Assembly (NCBI GenBank): GCA_937988885.1
Contig: CALKHR010000080.1
Span: forward strand, 124,001-188,000
DNA length: 64,000 nucleotides
Direction: 5' to 3'
Origin: an uncultured Roseiflexaceae bacterium
GTDB taxonomy: Bacteria > Chloroflexota > Chloroflexia > Chloroflexales > Roseiflexaceae
The translations under genes and the position numbers were made by a program. The notes under the pieces are model-generated. The model was not told the DNA's origin and did no database searches. It saw only the letters and a program-made list of their open reading frames with translations. Shown here one piece after another: positions 36,042 through 44,970 of the stretch (within the stretch, counting starts at the first letter, position 1; the number at the start of each line of letters is the position of its first letter).

Positions 36042-39000
36042 CTACGAGAGGCGTTGGAGCAACGTGCGTGCCGCGCTGGCGAGCGCGCCCAACTCGGCGG
36101 TTTCCGCCAAGTGAATGGCGTTGTGAAGGAGCGGAAGGGCTTGCGCGGCGCGCCCGAAATCGCGCTCGAACCGCGTAATGGCGATGGCGCTGCGGATATA
36201 CTCGGGCAACAGGCCACGCTGAGCACTGGAGGCCAGGGCATGATACAGCAGGCGGCGCGCCTGAGCGGGCTGGCCACGCAGCGCCGCAATGCGCGCTAGG
36301 CCGTGCTGCGCGACCACTTGGACGAAGCCATAGATCAGTTGCGGCGAGTGGAGCGCGTGCTGTAGGCGCGTATGAGCGTTCTCCAGATCGCCGCGCTGGA
36401 GCGCAAGCAATCCCAAGCCAACCTCAACGCTGGCCCGATGCGATTGGAGTGCGGCGAGCGTGTTGAGTTGACAGGCCAGGTTGGTGAAGCGCGCTTCGGC
36501 TTCGTCAAGGCGATCATCGAGCAGCAGCAGGAACGCCTCGTGGATGCGGGGCCAGATGCTGGCCCACGCCGCCTCGGGCACACGCTCGGCCAGCGCGATG
36601 CTGGTGGCGAGCCATTCGTGGGTGGCGCTGCGCTCACCCCGCAGATCGTGCAGATGCGCCAATTGTAGCGCGCTGATCACGGCAACAGCCGCCTGCCCCG
36701 TTTGCTTGCCGAGCGTGTAGGCCTGATGCAGGCATGGCTCGGCAGCCTGAATCAAGCCCTGCACCAGCGCGGCCCAACCCACTTGAAACAGCGCGACCGC
36801 AGCCTCCTCCGGCCCAAGCAATGCGGGCAACTCGCTGGCGGGCGCGCCGGGTGGTGGCTCGACGGGCTGCCATGCTGCGGGAGGCGGAACATCGCCCGGT
36901 TCTGTGCCTTCGTTGGCTTGTAGCTCGGACACAGGTTGCAGAATACGAGCAGTACGAGCCAGCATATCTTGCAGCATCGGGATGGCCTCGGGGCGTTGGT
37001 TGGCGTGATCGGCGCTCAGTTGCGCGGCGCCAGCCAAGTCGCCCATCAGCGCCCGCAGCAGCACGAGCCGTCGTGGTGCGATCAGTGCGGGCTTCTGTTG
37101 GTGATGCGCGGCCCACTGCCCATAGCGCCGATCCGTCTCCAGCATGCCATCCCAATCGAGCAGCGCCTCGTAGGTGCGCAGGCGACCCGCAAAGGCCCGT
37201 CGCGTGATGTCGATGTCGGCGCGTGATCCCAGGCGCTCTGCAGCTTGCAGCGCGGCGTTGTAGTGCCCCAGCGCGGCTTGATACGCAAACCCCTGGCGGG
37301 CGTGATCACCCGCGATCGTGGCGAAACGCAGCACGGCGGCGTCGGCGCCTTGTCCCGCTTTCCCATAGTGCAGGGCGATCTCACCAGCGTGCTCAGGTCG
37401 TTCGCCGTGCAGTGCTTGCAGTGCCTCGGCGATCTGGCGGTGCGCGAGACGGCGGCGGGGCGAACCGATCGCGTCGGCCACAATCGAGCGCAGAAGGTCG
37501 TGGTCGATCTGGAGCCTGCCGTCGGGCTGTTCGGCCAGGAAGGTGCGTTCGAGCAGCAATTGGGCCGAGATCAGGCCGTTGTTGGGATCGAGTTGTTCGA
37601 TCAGGTCGAGCGACACCGCGCGGCCAATCAGCGCCAGGCGATCGAGCAGGTCGCGGGCGGCGCTATCGAGGCGTTCGAGTTGGCCCAGCAGCAGGTCGCG
37701 GATGTGTTGAACGCTGGCCAAATTGGGCAACGGCACATCGGCGGGTAGCCTCGGCAGCAGCGTCTCCAGCGATGGCGCGCCGTGGGCTTCGAGCAGCGAA
37801 CGCACGGCCACGCTCAGGAAGAGCGGGTTGCCTCCGGTGCTGGAGGCCAGGCGCGGGGCGAGTTGTTCGATCTGCAGTTTCGCGCTTGGAGCGAGTTGCG
37901 TCAGATAGTGCGCGACCTCGTGTTGCTCTAAGCGGGGCAGCACCAGCGGGCGCAGCAGCATATCGCGGCCCAAACTGCGCAGGAAGGCGTGCAGCGCCGG
38001 GTTATCGCTCAGTTCCTCCGAGCGGTAGGCCAGCACAATCAGCAGTGCGTGGCGATGCGCCACCCGCGCCAGTCGCCCCAACGCTGCCAACGTCGCCTCG
38101 TCGGCCCACTGCGCGTCGTCGTAGCAGATCAGCAACGGCGTCATCCGCGAGATCGCCAACGCCGCGCCTTGGAGGCCATTCAGTTGGCGGTTGCGCCGCT
38201 CGGCTGGCGGCACATCCGGCAAGATGGGCAGGTTGGGGAGGCGCTCGCGCAGCGCCGGAAGCAGATCGATTATCTGGGCCAGATCGGCCTCCGGCATGCG
38301 TCGCAGCAGCGGCTCGGGCGCGTTGTGCAGCAGCGCTCGCAGTCCCTCACCCAACGGCGCAAAGGGCAACTCGCGTTCAAGGATGGTGCAGCGCAGCCAG
38401 ATCGTCTGCATCCCTTGTTGCTCAGCCAAACGGCGTGCCTCTTCGGCGAGCCGCGTCTTGCCAATGCCCGCCTCCCCTACCAACGCGACCGTGCCACCGT
38501 GGCGCTTAGTGGCATCGCTGATCCAGGTGCGCAACTGCTGAAGTTCGTGCGTGCGGCCCACGAACGGCGCGAGATTGCTGTTCGTGATGGGCTGGCGCGC
38601 ATCGTTGCGCATCGGCGGTTGGGGCGGTGGCTCGTTCGTGATCTCGCCGCGCAGAATGGCGGTGTGGAGCGCTTGGCTCTGCGGCGCTGGCTCGGCCCCG
38701 AGCTCTTCGCTCAGCAGATGGCGGTACTGCTCGTAGCTGCGCAACGCCCCCGCCACATCGCCGCTACGGGCCTGCGCGCGCATCAGCACGCGGTAGAGCG
38801 GTTCGCGCAGCGGCTCGGTAGCCAATCCCCGTCGGGCCAACTCGATCGCGGCATCGTGCATGCCCGCCGTGCTCTGGAGTTCGGCGAGTTCGGTGAGCGC
38901 GTTCAGGTAGCGTTCGCGCAGCATCTGGCGGAGCGGCTGCACCCACGGGGATTCGTCGGGTTCGTCGGCCAGATAATCGCCTTGGTAGAGCGCCAACGCC

Positions 39001-39413
39001 CGTTCGAGGCGTGCGATGCGCAGTGGTGTCGTTTGCGGCGCATTGGAATGACTGTCGGTGAGCGCCAGAAACTGCTCGAAGTCGATCCACGCGTCGCTCG
39101 CGCTATTCCAGGCGTAGCCGCCCGATTTGGTGAGAATATAGCGCGATGAGGCACGCCCGCTGTTGGAATTGTCAAGCGTCTGGCGGAGGCTGCTGATCGC
39201 GCTGCGCAGTGTGACGGCGGCCACCTCACCCGTGCGCTCCGGCCAGAGCCAGGCGATCAGTTGCTCGTTGGGAACGCGGTTGCCGCGCGCCGAGATGAGG
39301 ATTCCTAGCAATCGGGGGATGTGGCGCGAATGCCAACGTGTGGTTGGTACGGCCTGATCGCCATGACGAACGACCAAGGAACCAAGTAGGGCGATCTGCA
39401 ATCTGGCGGACAT
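36042..39413 (-). CDS. BTAD-domain transcriptional regulator with AAA ATPase and TPR-like repeats
   Basis: AfsR/SARP-type regulator, 1123 residues. An OmpR-like winged helix (about 5-95, LQIALLGSLVVRHGD...SGGYAWN) binds DNA; the bacterial transcriptional activation domain (about 100-245) follows with YQGDYLADEPDESPWV and AGALRSYEQYRHLLSEELGA. An ATPase module has PFVGRTHELQQL, Walker A GEAGIGKT and Walker B LLICYDDAQWAD, and the last 450 residues are helical TPR-like repeats. Such proteins integrate a ligand or partner signal to switch on nearby genes; no target is obvious. The glycosyltransferase gene upstream on the same strand ends 69 bp from its start. Confidence 0.9.
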   Translation of the reverse strand: MSARLQIALLGSLVVRHGDQAVPTTRWHSRHIPRLLGILISARGNRVPNEQLIAWLWPERTGEVAAVTLRSAISSLRQTLDNSNSGRASSRYILTKSGGYAWNSASDAWIDFEQFLALTDSHSNAPQTTPLRIARLERALALYQGDYLADEPDESPWVQPLRQMLRERYLNALTELAELQSTAGMHDAAIELARRGLATEPLREPLYRVLMRAQARSGDVAGALRSYEQYRHLLSEELGAEPAPQSQALHTAILRGEITNEPPPQPPMRNDARQPITNSNLAPFVGRTHELQQLRTWISDATKRHGGTVALVGEAGIGKTRLAEEARRLAEQQGMQTIWLRCTILERELPFAPLGEGLRALLHNAPEPLLRRMPEADLAQIIDLLPALRERLPNLPILPDVPPAERRNRQLNGLQGAALAISRMTPLLICYDDAQWADEATLAALGRLARVAHRHALLIVLAYRSEELSDNPALHAFLRSLGRDMLLRPLVLPRLEQHEVAHYLTQLAPSAKLQIEQLAPRLASSTGGNPLFLSVAVRSLLEAHGAPSLETLLPRLPADVPLPNLASVQHIRDLLLGQLERLDSAARDLLDRLALIGRAVSLDLIEQLDPNNGLISAQLLLERTFLAEQPDGRLQIDHDLLRSIVADAIGSPRRRLAHRQIAEALQALHGERPEHAGEIALHYGKAGQGADAAVLRFATIAGDHARQGFAYQAALGHYNAALQAAERLGSRADIDITRRAFAGRLRTYEALLDWDGMLETDRRYGQWAAHHQQKPALIAPRRLVLLRALMGDLAGAAQLSADHANQRPEAIPMLQDMLARTARILQPVSELQANEGTEPGDVPPPAAWQPVEPPPGAPASELPALLGPEEAAVALFQVGWAALVQGLIQAAEPCLHQAYTLGKQTGQAAVAVISALQLAHLHDLRGERSATHEWLATSIALAERVPEAAWASIWPRIHEAFLLLLDDRLDEAEARFTNLACQLNTLAALQSHRASVEVGLGLLALQRGDLENAHTRLQHALHSPQLIYGFVQVVAQHGLARIAALRGQPAQARRLLYHALASSAQRGLLPEYIRSAIAITRFERDFGRAAQALPLLHNAIHLAETAELGALASAARTLLQRLS

Positions 39414-39481
39414 GGTGTCACTACTTCTACCAGAGCGGCCAGTATCAGTGCGTCGTAGGGAATAGCAGACGTGATCGCGGT

Positions 39482-41242
39482 TTAGGCCCGATGCCGTTTA
39501 CCGCGTTGTTGTCGCCCTCCTCGGGTTGGTTTCGCAACAGATTGAGCGGTTATCGGCTGAGCTTGAGCATCGGTTATTGATGCGCCATTGTGCGATGCGT
39601 GATGGACATCCTCGTCGTCTAGCGCTTTGTGTTCGTCGCGCTCGCTATGCGCACCTTCGATATTGTGATCGCGTCCATTGGCGAGCGCGGCCTGCCCGGC
39701 CTCGCGCTCGAGCCCATTGGAGAGACCATCGTCATTGGCGAGCGCGGCCTGCTCGGCGTTCTGTTCATCGTCGTTGGCCTGCGCAGTTTGCTCGGCGTTC
39801 TGTTCATCGTCGTTGGCCTGTGCAGCCTCATGCTCGTGGCCGTTGCTGGAAAGCACGATCGATTCGCTGTTCGTGTGTGAATCGAGCGATTGGGCCACCA
39901 ATTCGATTTTGCCACAATTGGTGCAGACCCACACGACGGTGGTTTGCTCGTGGCCTTCGGTAGCACCAAGCGGCATGGTCAGGATACCGTGCTGCATAGG
40001 ATTCGCTTGCATCAGGCTGTTGCAGCGCAAGCAACTGCGGCTGGTTGTGCCTTGGCGGAGCGGCTGCGAGTAGCGCAGCGGCGGGGGTGCGGACGCGGCG
40101 ACCGACGTGCTGACGGGCAGAGTGCCGCTGCCGGAGACCGCGTAGTTGTACACTTGGAGCGTTTCGCGGGCGGCGCGCTGCCACGAGAAGCGCTGGGCTT
40201 GTGCTAGCCCAAGCCGACTCAATTCGGCGCGGCGGTCCTGATCCTCCCACAACATCTCGATAGCATCGGCCCAGAGATCGGCTTCCAGTGGCGGCACATA
40301 GATCGCGGCATCCCCGCCGATCTCGGGCAGGCTCGATGTTAGAGCGGCCAAGCAGGGCGCGCCGCAGGCCATCGCCTCCAGCAACGGCAGGCCGAAGCCC
40401 TCGTAGAGCGAAGGGTTGATGTAGAAGCGGCAGGCGTTGTAGAGCCAGCGCAGATCGTATTGGCCGACCGAACCGACGAACAACACATGATCGCCGAGTT
40501 TCAGATCGCGGGCGGTCTCGAAGATCGACTCATCGCGCCAACCGCGCGACCCGGCCAACACCAAACGATACGGGCGCTCGGGATGCCGATCGATGCAGAT
40601 GCGCAGCGCTTGGAGCAGTGTAGGGATATTTTTGCGCGGCTCCAGTGTGCTCATAAACAGCATAAACGAATCGGCGGCGATGGCAGTTGAGCCGAGCACA
40701 CGTGCTTCGCCTTCGCGAATGCTGATCGGATGGAAGATCGGTGCGGCGGCTTCGTAGATCATCGCAATATTCTCGATCGGGATATCGAGAAACTGGGCGA
40801 TATCTTGGCGTGTCGCCTCCGAAACCGCGATCACTGCATCGGCGCGGGCCGCATTCTCGCGGATCTGGCCATAGTAGGCACGGGCCGCATCATCGAGGAT
40901 ATGCGGGTAGTGCATAAATGCCAGATCGTGGATCGTGACGACGGCGGGGAAGTTGCGGCGCGTTGGCGCAATAAAATCTGGGCAATGCAATACATCGGGC
41001 CGCGCCAGCATCACTTCAAGGGGCAACGTCCACTGCTCGAAACGGTGATGAGGCGGCGTAAAGACAGTCCGGCGTGTCACATTCGATGCGACAACCAGTG
41101 GTCGAAGGTGCTGACGGTGTTGCAGGCTCACAAATTCGTCATCGTGCGCAACTTCGGCCAATGCTGTCAGTAACTGGCGCGTGTATTGTGGAATGCCGCC
41201 TTGCCGATAAGCATTGAGACGAGCATCAATCGCGATTCGCAT
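39482..41242 (-). CDS. GT4-type glycosyltransferase with C-terminal zinc ribbon and acidic repeats
   Basis: GT-B fold glycosyltransferase: MRIAIDARLNAYRQGGIPQY at the N-terminus, DVLHCPDFIAP, VVTIHDLAFMHYP, STLEPRKN and the donor-site PSLYEGFGLPLLEAMACG with the EX7E motif. The enzyme ends near residue 375. An extension follows: a zinc ribbon with CLRC (404-407) and CTNC (440-443, ending GKIEL), then a low-complexity tail with a 13-residue unit repeated (AQANDDEQNAEQT, AQANDDEQNAEQA and a partial third) and a basic end. The extension is absent from ordinary members of the family. Likely cytosolic, on NDP-sugars for polysaccharide or glycan synthesis. Upstream MBL-fold gene is on the same strand. 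Confidence 0.88.
   Translation of the reverse strand: MRIAIDARLNAYRQGGIPQYTRQLLTALAEVAHDDEFVSLQHRQHLRPLVVASNVTRRTVFTPPHHRFEQWTLPLEVMLARPDVLHCPDFIAPTRRNFPAVVTIHDLAFMHYPHILDDAARAYYGQIRENAARADAVIAVSEATRQDIAQFLDIPIENIAMIYEAAAPIFHPISIREGEARVLGSTAIAADSFMLFMSTLEPRKNIPTLLQALRICIDRHPERPYRLVLAGSRGWRDESIFETARDLKLGDHVLFVGSVGQYDLRWLYNACRFYINPSLYEGFGLPLLEAMACGAPCLAALTSSLPEIGGDAAIYVPPLEADLWADAIEMLWEDQDRRAELSRLGLAQAQRFSWQRAARETLQVYNYAVSGSGTLPVSTSVAASAPPPLRYSQPLRQGTTSRSCLRCNSLMQANPMQHGILTMPLGATEGHEQTTVVWVCTNCGKIELVAQSLDSHTNSESIVLSSNGHEHEAAQANDDEQNAEQTAQANDDEQNAEQAALANDDGLSNGLEREAGQAALANGRDHNIEGAHSERDEHKALDDEDVHHASHNGASITDAQAQPITAQSVAKPTRGGRQQRGKRHRA
39751..39820. repeat. 39-bp tandem repeat in the glycosyltransferase tail
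   Basis: A 31-nt stretch is identical at 39751-39781 and 39790-39820, with a period of 39 bp (13 codons). A third, diverged copy follows in the coding direction. Exact nucleotide identity points to recent expansion. Confidence 0.85.
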
Positions 41243-41418
41243 AACGCTTTCTGTGGCCGAATCACCAGGTTTGCTACTATGGTGTGGCGGGTTGGCGATG
41301 GGCGGCGCTGCTGTGTCGCACAGCGATACAACTTGGCTGTGCTACGCTTGACGAGATCGGGATCCCAGGCAGATAGGCCGTTCCGATAGCGAAACCAAGG
41401 CTATCTGAACTATGTTCA

Positions 41419-42207
41419 TTATAAATCCGATACATTGTCGTCTGCAATATCAACGATCTGCCCATCGTAAGCAAGCCGCATGTGATGGGGAAGTTGGGCG
41501 TTGGCTGCAGTATGATCGATATCGTGATTCATATGAACAAGCAGTGCGCGGCGAGGTTGCAGTTCTTCGATGACCGCTTGGGCCTGTTCAAGAGAAAAAT
41601 GATTCGGATGTGGTTTGAACTGCAAGGCGTTCAGCACGAGCAGATCGAGATTGCGCAAGTGTTCCATGGAAGCAGGAGGGATCATGCTAGCATCGGTAAC
41701 GTACCCTAGCCGACCGATCCGAAAACCTGTGATCGTCCAGCTTCCGTGTTGAACTTCAAGTGGGAGAATCGTGACCCCTCCAATTTGGAAGGGTATTAAA
41801 TGTTGAATTTCGATCAGCGTAAGTGCAGGGCGGGTCGAGCCATCGGATGTTTCGGCAAAGGCGTAATCGAAGCGACTACGTACGAAGTTGAGGGTCGTAC
41901 GCGAGCCATAGATCGGGATGGGCGATTGCTGGGCGAAGTTGAGCGGGCGCAGATCATCGAGCCCTGAGATATGATCGGCATGTGCGTGTGTCAGCAAGAT
42001 CGCATCGAGTTGTTGCAGGCCGACAGTCAATGCTTGCTGACGCAGATCAGGCCCCGCATCGAATAGCAGATTCAGCCCGGCAGTTTGGAGCAATGCTGAT
42101 GTGCGTAGCCGTTTGTTGTGCGGATCTGGTGAAACGCAAACCTCACATCGGCAACCAATAATTGGCACGCCCATCGAGGTGCCAGTGCCAAGAAATGTTA
42201 ATCGCAT
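41419..42207 (-). CDS. MBL-fold hydrolase of the PhnP/RNase Z-like group
   Basis: 262-residue metallo-beta-lactamase-fold phosphodiesterase. The start MRLTFLGTGTSMGVP and the Cys-rich GCRCEVCVSPDPHNKR, a structural zinc site, are hallmarks of PhnP-type enzymes. LLTHAHADHISGLDDLRPLN is the HxHxDH motif; YVTDASMIP supplies the Asp, LKPHPNHFS-like (FKPHPNHFSLEQA) and HMNHDIDH the late His residues. PhnP hydrolyses cyclic ribose phosphates; no phosphonate genes are nearby, so a housekeeping cyclic-phosphate or other phosphodiesterase role is likely. No SD was identified upstream of ATG 42207. It probably heads a transcript with the glycosyltransferase. Confidence 0.88.
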   Translation of the reverse strand: MRLTFLGTGTSMGVPIIGCRCEVCVSPDPHNKRLRTSALLQTAGLNLLFDAGPDLRQQALTVGLQQLDAILLTHAHADHISGLDDLRPLNFAQQSPIPIYGSRTTLNFVRSRFDYAFAETSDGSTRPALTLIEIQHLIPFQIGGVTILPLEVQHGSWTITGFRIGRLGYVTDASMIPPASMEHLRNLDLLVLNALQFKPHPNHFSLEQAQAVIEELQPRRALLVHMNHDIDHTAANAQLPHHMRLAYDGQIVDIADDNVSDL

Positions 42208-42471
42208 AGCTTCTGAACCATGCCAGCTTGTGCAACCTACACAATGCCGTTAATCAACGATGGTGAAATGAATAGCTGCTCATATGTCATTATAGCACGC
42301 TACATGTAAAAAAGTAACCGTGAATTTAGCGTTAAAAAGATCAGGTATTGTCAAAAAACGATACGTGAATAGAGTTCCACTGAGGATAACGCCCCACGCT
42401 CTTGAAGCATACAAGAGAAGAATGTTGGGCTTTCTGGAGCTTAGTGTACTAAGTATTCCTGCATGCAGTGG
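42208..42471. other. intergenic region between MBL gene and SAM riboswitch promoter
   Basis: About 260 bp, AT-rich, between divergent transcripts. No gene seen. Confidence 0.4.
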
Positions 42472-42500
42472 TTGCAGGTGATCTCTAGCTATGCTATAAT
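42472..42500 (+). promoter_or_regulatory. promoter of the SAM-riboswitch transcript
   Basis: TTGCAG at 42472-42477, 17-bp spacer, TATAAT at 42495-42500. Transcription would begin near 42507, about 20 nt before the aptamer. Confidence 0.8.
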
Positions 42501-42528
42501 CGGCCTCCGAATTGTATATCGGGAAACA

Positions 42529-42646
42529 CTCATCGCGAGGGGCTGAGGGACTGGCCCAGTGAAGCCCAGCAACCACAACAACATGCGTTGTTGGAAGGTG
42601 CTAATTCCTGCAGCAGCGTGCTCTGTGCGCGTTGCTGAAAGATGAG
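42529..42646 (+). ncRNA. SAM-I (S-box) riboswitch aptamer
   Basis: P1 is CTCATC (42529-42534) with GATGAG (42641-42646). Between them are the conserved blocks GAGGGACTGGCCC, GAAGCCCAGCAACC, GGTGCTAATTCC and GCTGAAAGATGAG in the right order, with P3 and P4 helices formed by the variable parts. This is the standard SAM-I core and sits directly upstream of mtnA, a known target of S-box control. Confidence 0.92.
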
Positions 42647-42685
42647 AGGTTAGGATAGGAGCCTCTCGCTTGGCGAGTGGCTTTT
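42644..42685 (+). promoter_or_regulatory. riboswitch expression platform: terminator and anti-terminator
   Basis: A hairpin GCCTCTCGC / GCGAGTGGC (42661-42669 and 42673-42681, one mismatch) is followed by TTTT. Its left arm CCTCTC (42662-42667) is complementary to GAGAGG (42644-42649), which includes the end of the 3' strand of P1. Without SAM the two can pair and block the terminator; with SAM, P1 forms and the terminator folds. The right arm also contains GAGTGG, the likely ribosome site of ATG 42688, so translation may be controlled too. Confidence 0.75.
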
Positions 42686-42687
42686 GT

Positions 42688-43782
42688 ATGACAACAGCAG
42701 ATACATACAAACACATCTGGTGGGATGATGGAGCGCTCTTTTTGCTCGACCAGCGACTGCTGCCGAACCAAGAAGTTGTAGTGCGCTGCGGTACCGTCGA
42801 GGAAGTTGAGCGTGCAATCAAGACCATGGTTGTACGGGGTGCACCAGCGATTGGCTGCTCGGCTGCGTATGGCATGGCTATCGCAGCCGCTGATGCTGCA
42901 CACCCAAGCGCTGCCCATCAGGACGCGCAAAGCGTGCTTGCTCACCTCGAACAGGCGAAGCGCCTGCTCGATGCTTCTCGCCCAACCGCAGTCAACCTCG
43001 CTTGGGCGACCGAACGGATGTTGACGGTTGCACGACAGACAGTTGAGCAATCTCCCTCAATCTCTCCTCAGGAACTTGCCCAACGCCTCCTCGACGAAGC
43101 TCGATCCATCCAGGCCGAAGATCTGGCCATGTGTTATGCCATGGGGCGTTACGGCGCAGATCTCATTCCGCCTGGTGGCCGTGTGTTGACGCACTGCAAT
43201 GCTGGCGGCCTTGCTACTGCAGGCTATGGCACTGCACTTGCCCCGATTCGCACAGCCCACGAGCAGGGTCGCCCGATTCACGTGTATGTGGATGAAACAC
43301 GTCCCTTCTTGCAGGGTGCCCGGCTCACCGCTTGGGAGTTGCATCGGGCGCGGGTGCCGCTCACGCTCATTACCGATAATATGGCCGGTTATTTCATGCG
43401 GCGTGGCGATGTTGATTGTGTGATTGTCGGCGCGGATCGAATCGTCGCAAACGGTGATGTGGCCAACAAGATTGGCACATACAGTTTGGCAGTGCTGGCT
43501 AAGGCGCATAACATCCCCTTCTATGTTGCAGCTCCTTCCTCCACCATCGATCTTTCGTTACCAAATGGTGATGCTATCCCGATTGAACAACGCGATTCGG
43601 CTGAGGTAACGCGTATCGGTAACCATGCCATTGCGCCGGAGGGCGTTACGGCAGCGCATCCTGCCTTCGATGTAACGCCGAACGAGCTCATTACGGCCAT
43701 TATCACAGAGCGTGGTGTCGTTTACCCGCCGTATGCCGAGCAATTGCGTTTGGTGATGCAAAAACAGCCGGAAAACGCTTGA
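42688..43782 (+). CDS. mtnA: S-methyl-5-thioribose-1-phosphate isomerase
   Basis: Isomerises methylthioribose 1-phosphate to methylthioribulose 1-phosphate in the methionine salvage pathway. Motifs: MVVRGAPAIGCSAAYGMA near residue 49, THCNAGGLATAGYGTALA with the catalytic Cys, and IVGADRIVANGDVANKIGT with the catalytic Asp, then FYVAAPSSTID. Length 364 residues. ATG 42688 is used because upstream in-frame TTG 42670 lies within the riboswitch terminator. First gene of the SAM-cycle cluster; the other salvage genes (mtnB, C, D) are not here. A long hairpin overlaps its stop codon. Confidence 0.94.
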   Translation: MTTADTYKHIWWDDGALFLLDQRLLPNQEVVVRCGTVEEVERAIKTMVVRGAPAIGCSAAYGMAIAAADAAHPSAAHQDAQSVLAHLEQAKRLLDASRPTAVNLAWATERMLTVARQTVEQSPSISPQELAQRLLDEARSIQAEDLAMCYAMGRYGADLIPPGGRVLTHCNAGGLATAGYGTALAPIRTAHEQGRPIHVYVDETRPFLQGARLTAWELHRARVPLTLITDNMAGYFMRRGDVDCVIVGADRIVANGDVANKIGTYSLAVLAKAHNIPFYVAAPSSTIDLSLPNGDAIPIEQRDSAEVTRIGNHAIAPEGVTAAHPAFDVTPNELITAIITERGVVYPPYAEQLRLVMQKQPENA

Positions 43783-43812
43783 GTTGCAAGCAGTATACTC
43801 AAGCGTTTCCGG
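43768..43812 (+). terminator. hairpin overlapping the mtnA stop codon
   Basis: 16-bp stem with one bulged A: CCGGAAAACGCTTGAGT (43768-43784) and ACTCAAGCGTTTCCGG (43797-43812), 12-nt loop. The stop codon lies inside the left arm. It may attenuate transcription between mtnA and the next gene, or stabilise mtnA mRNA. Confidence 0.6.
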
Positions 43813-43839
43813 TGTTTATAACAAGCGTATAGTGTGTCT

Positions 43840-44883
43840 ATGGGTTTGCCGATCGAACCAGCGTGCTTGCCGCTGCTGCTTGGCAGCCTGCCGCACTGGA
43901 ATACCGCTCAAGCGCTAGAATTATCGCGGCGTTATGCGGGGAAGCTGTTGGCCTGGCCTCAGTTGCCCGGTCGTAGTTTCCGCGAGCAAAACTTTGTGCA
44001 GAGTGCGATCGGTTTCCCTGGCCTTGTGATCGATATGAGCCAAAGCCGGGTCTATGTTGATCGCAAGGCTGCCGAGCGTGATCTCGATCGATTGGCATTG
44101 GCGTATCTCAAACATGATCTGGAGTACGCTGCACTCTCTCCCGAGGATGCTGCAAGCTTTCAAGAGTTGTTGCGTCAGGGCGAGCATTTGCGCCAAGCGC
44201 TGGCGTTGAAAGGCCAGTTGATCGGCCCGATTAGTTTGGCGACCTACCTTGTCGATGATTTGCAGCGTCCGCTGATCTACGATAAGGTGCTTCGCGAAGC
44301 GCTCTGTCAGCATCTCTATTTGCGTGCTGCTTGGCAGGATGCGCGCTTAGCCGAGCGGGGCCTGCCAACGATCATCTGCATCGATGAGCCTTTCCTCGAA
44401 ACGGCAGCATTGCCATTTTTGCCATTAGATTGGCAGGAAATGCGCGATCAGATCGATGAGGTGTTGAGCGGAGTTCGTGGTTGTAAAGCGATTTTCGCTG
44501 GTGGCGCCGTCGATTGGCCTGCCGTGTTCCAAACGTCGGTCGAGTTAGCTATCGCCGATGTGTATGAACATGGCCAGCATTTTGTGGACGCCGCTGAGGA
44601 CTTAGTTGCTTTTCTTGAGCGCGATGGCATGGTGGGGTTGGGCATCATCCCAACCGACGAAGTGGTATTGCAACAGACCAGCGCTTCGACTGTGGTTGAG
44701 CGCCTAGCAGAGTTGCTAGGAACATTGGAGGCTCGTGGCGTCGCGGTTGAGAAGCTGTTGCGACGAGCGGTCGTTTCTCCGAGCAGTAGCTTGGAGTGGC
44801 TGAGTATCGAGGCGGCAGAGCAGGCGCTTCGGTTGCTCGATGAGGTCTCGCATATGTTGCGTGACCTGTATGCGTTGTCATAA
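43840..44883 (+). CDS. MetE C-terminal-like (core-MetE/UROD-fold) protein
   Basis: A 348-residue TIM-barrel protein resembling the catalytic half of cobalamin-independent methionine synthase. Motifs: LLLGSLPHWNTAQA, AWPQLPGRSFREQNF, GFPGLVIDMSQSRVYVDR, LIGPISLATYLVDD, RPLIYDKVLREAL and IICIDEPFLE. The His-x-Cys zinc pair of true MetE is not obvious, so the methyl donor and exact reaction are open. Its place between mtnA and a PfkB kinase, in a run that ends with ahcY and metK, argues for a role in homocysteine remethylation. Start is ATG 43840; GTG 43834 is in frame. Neither has a strong ribosome site, which fits coupling to mtnA. Confidence 0.78.
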   Translation: MGLPIEPACLPLLLGSLPHWNTAQALELSRRYAGKLLAWPQLPGRSFREQNFVQSAIGFPGLVIDMSQSRVYVDRKAAERDLDRLALAYLKHDLEYAALSPEDAASFQELLRQGEHLRQALALKGQLIGPISLATYLVDDLQRPLIYDKVLREALCQHLYLRAAWQDARLAERGLPTIICIDEPFLETAALPFLPLDWQEMRDQIDEVLSGVRGCKAIFAGGAVDWPAVFQTSVELAIADVYEHGQHFVDAAEDLVAFLERDGMVGLGIIPTDEVVLQQTSASTVVERLAELLGTLEARGVAVEKLLRRAVVSPSSSLEWLSIEAAEQALRLLDEVSHMLRDLYALS

Positions 44884-44970
44884 TTGTCTTAAGGATGCCA
44901 GAACAGCTCGCTCTTGAGATTGCGATCATCGAAGTTCTGCGCTCCTTCCATCGAGAACAAGGAGTCTATC

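Noticed and set aside
37223..38509. 428-codon plus-strand ORF over the BTAD regulator
   Set aside because: Arg/Ala-rich low-complexity antisense translation caused by GC-rich third positions.
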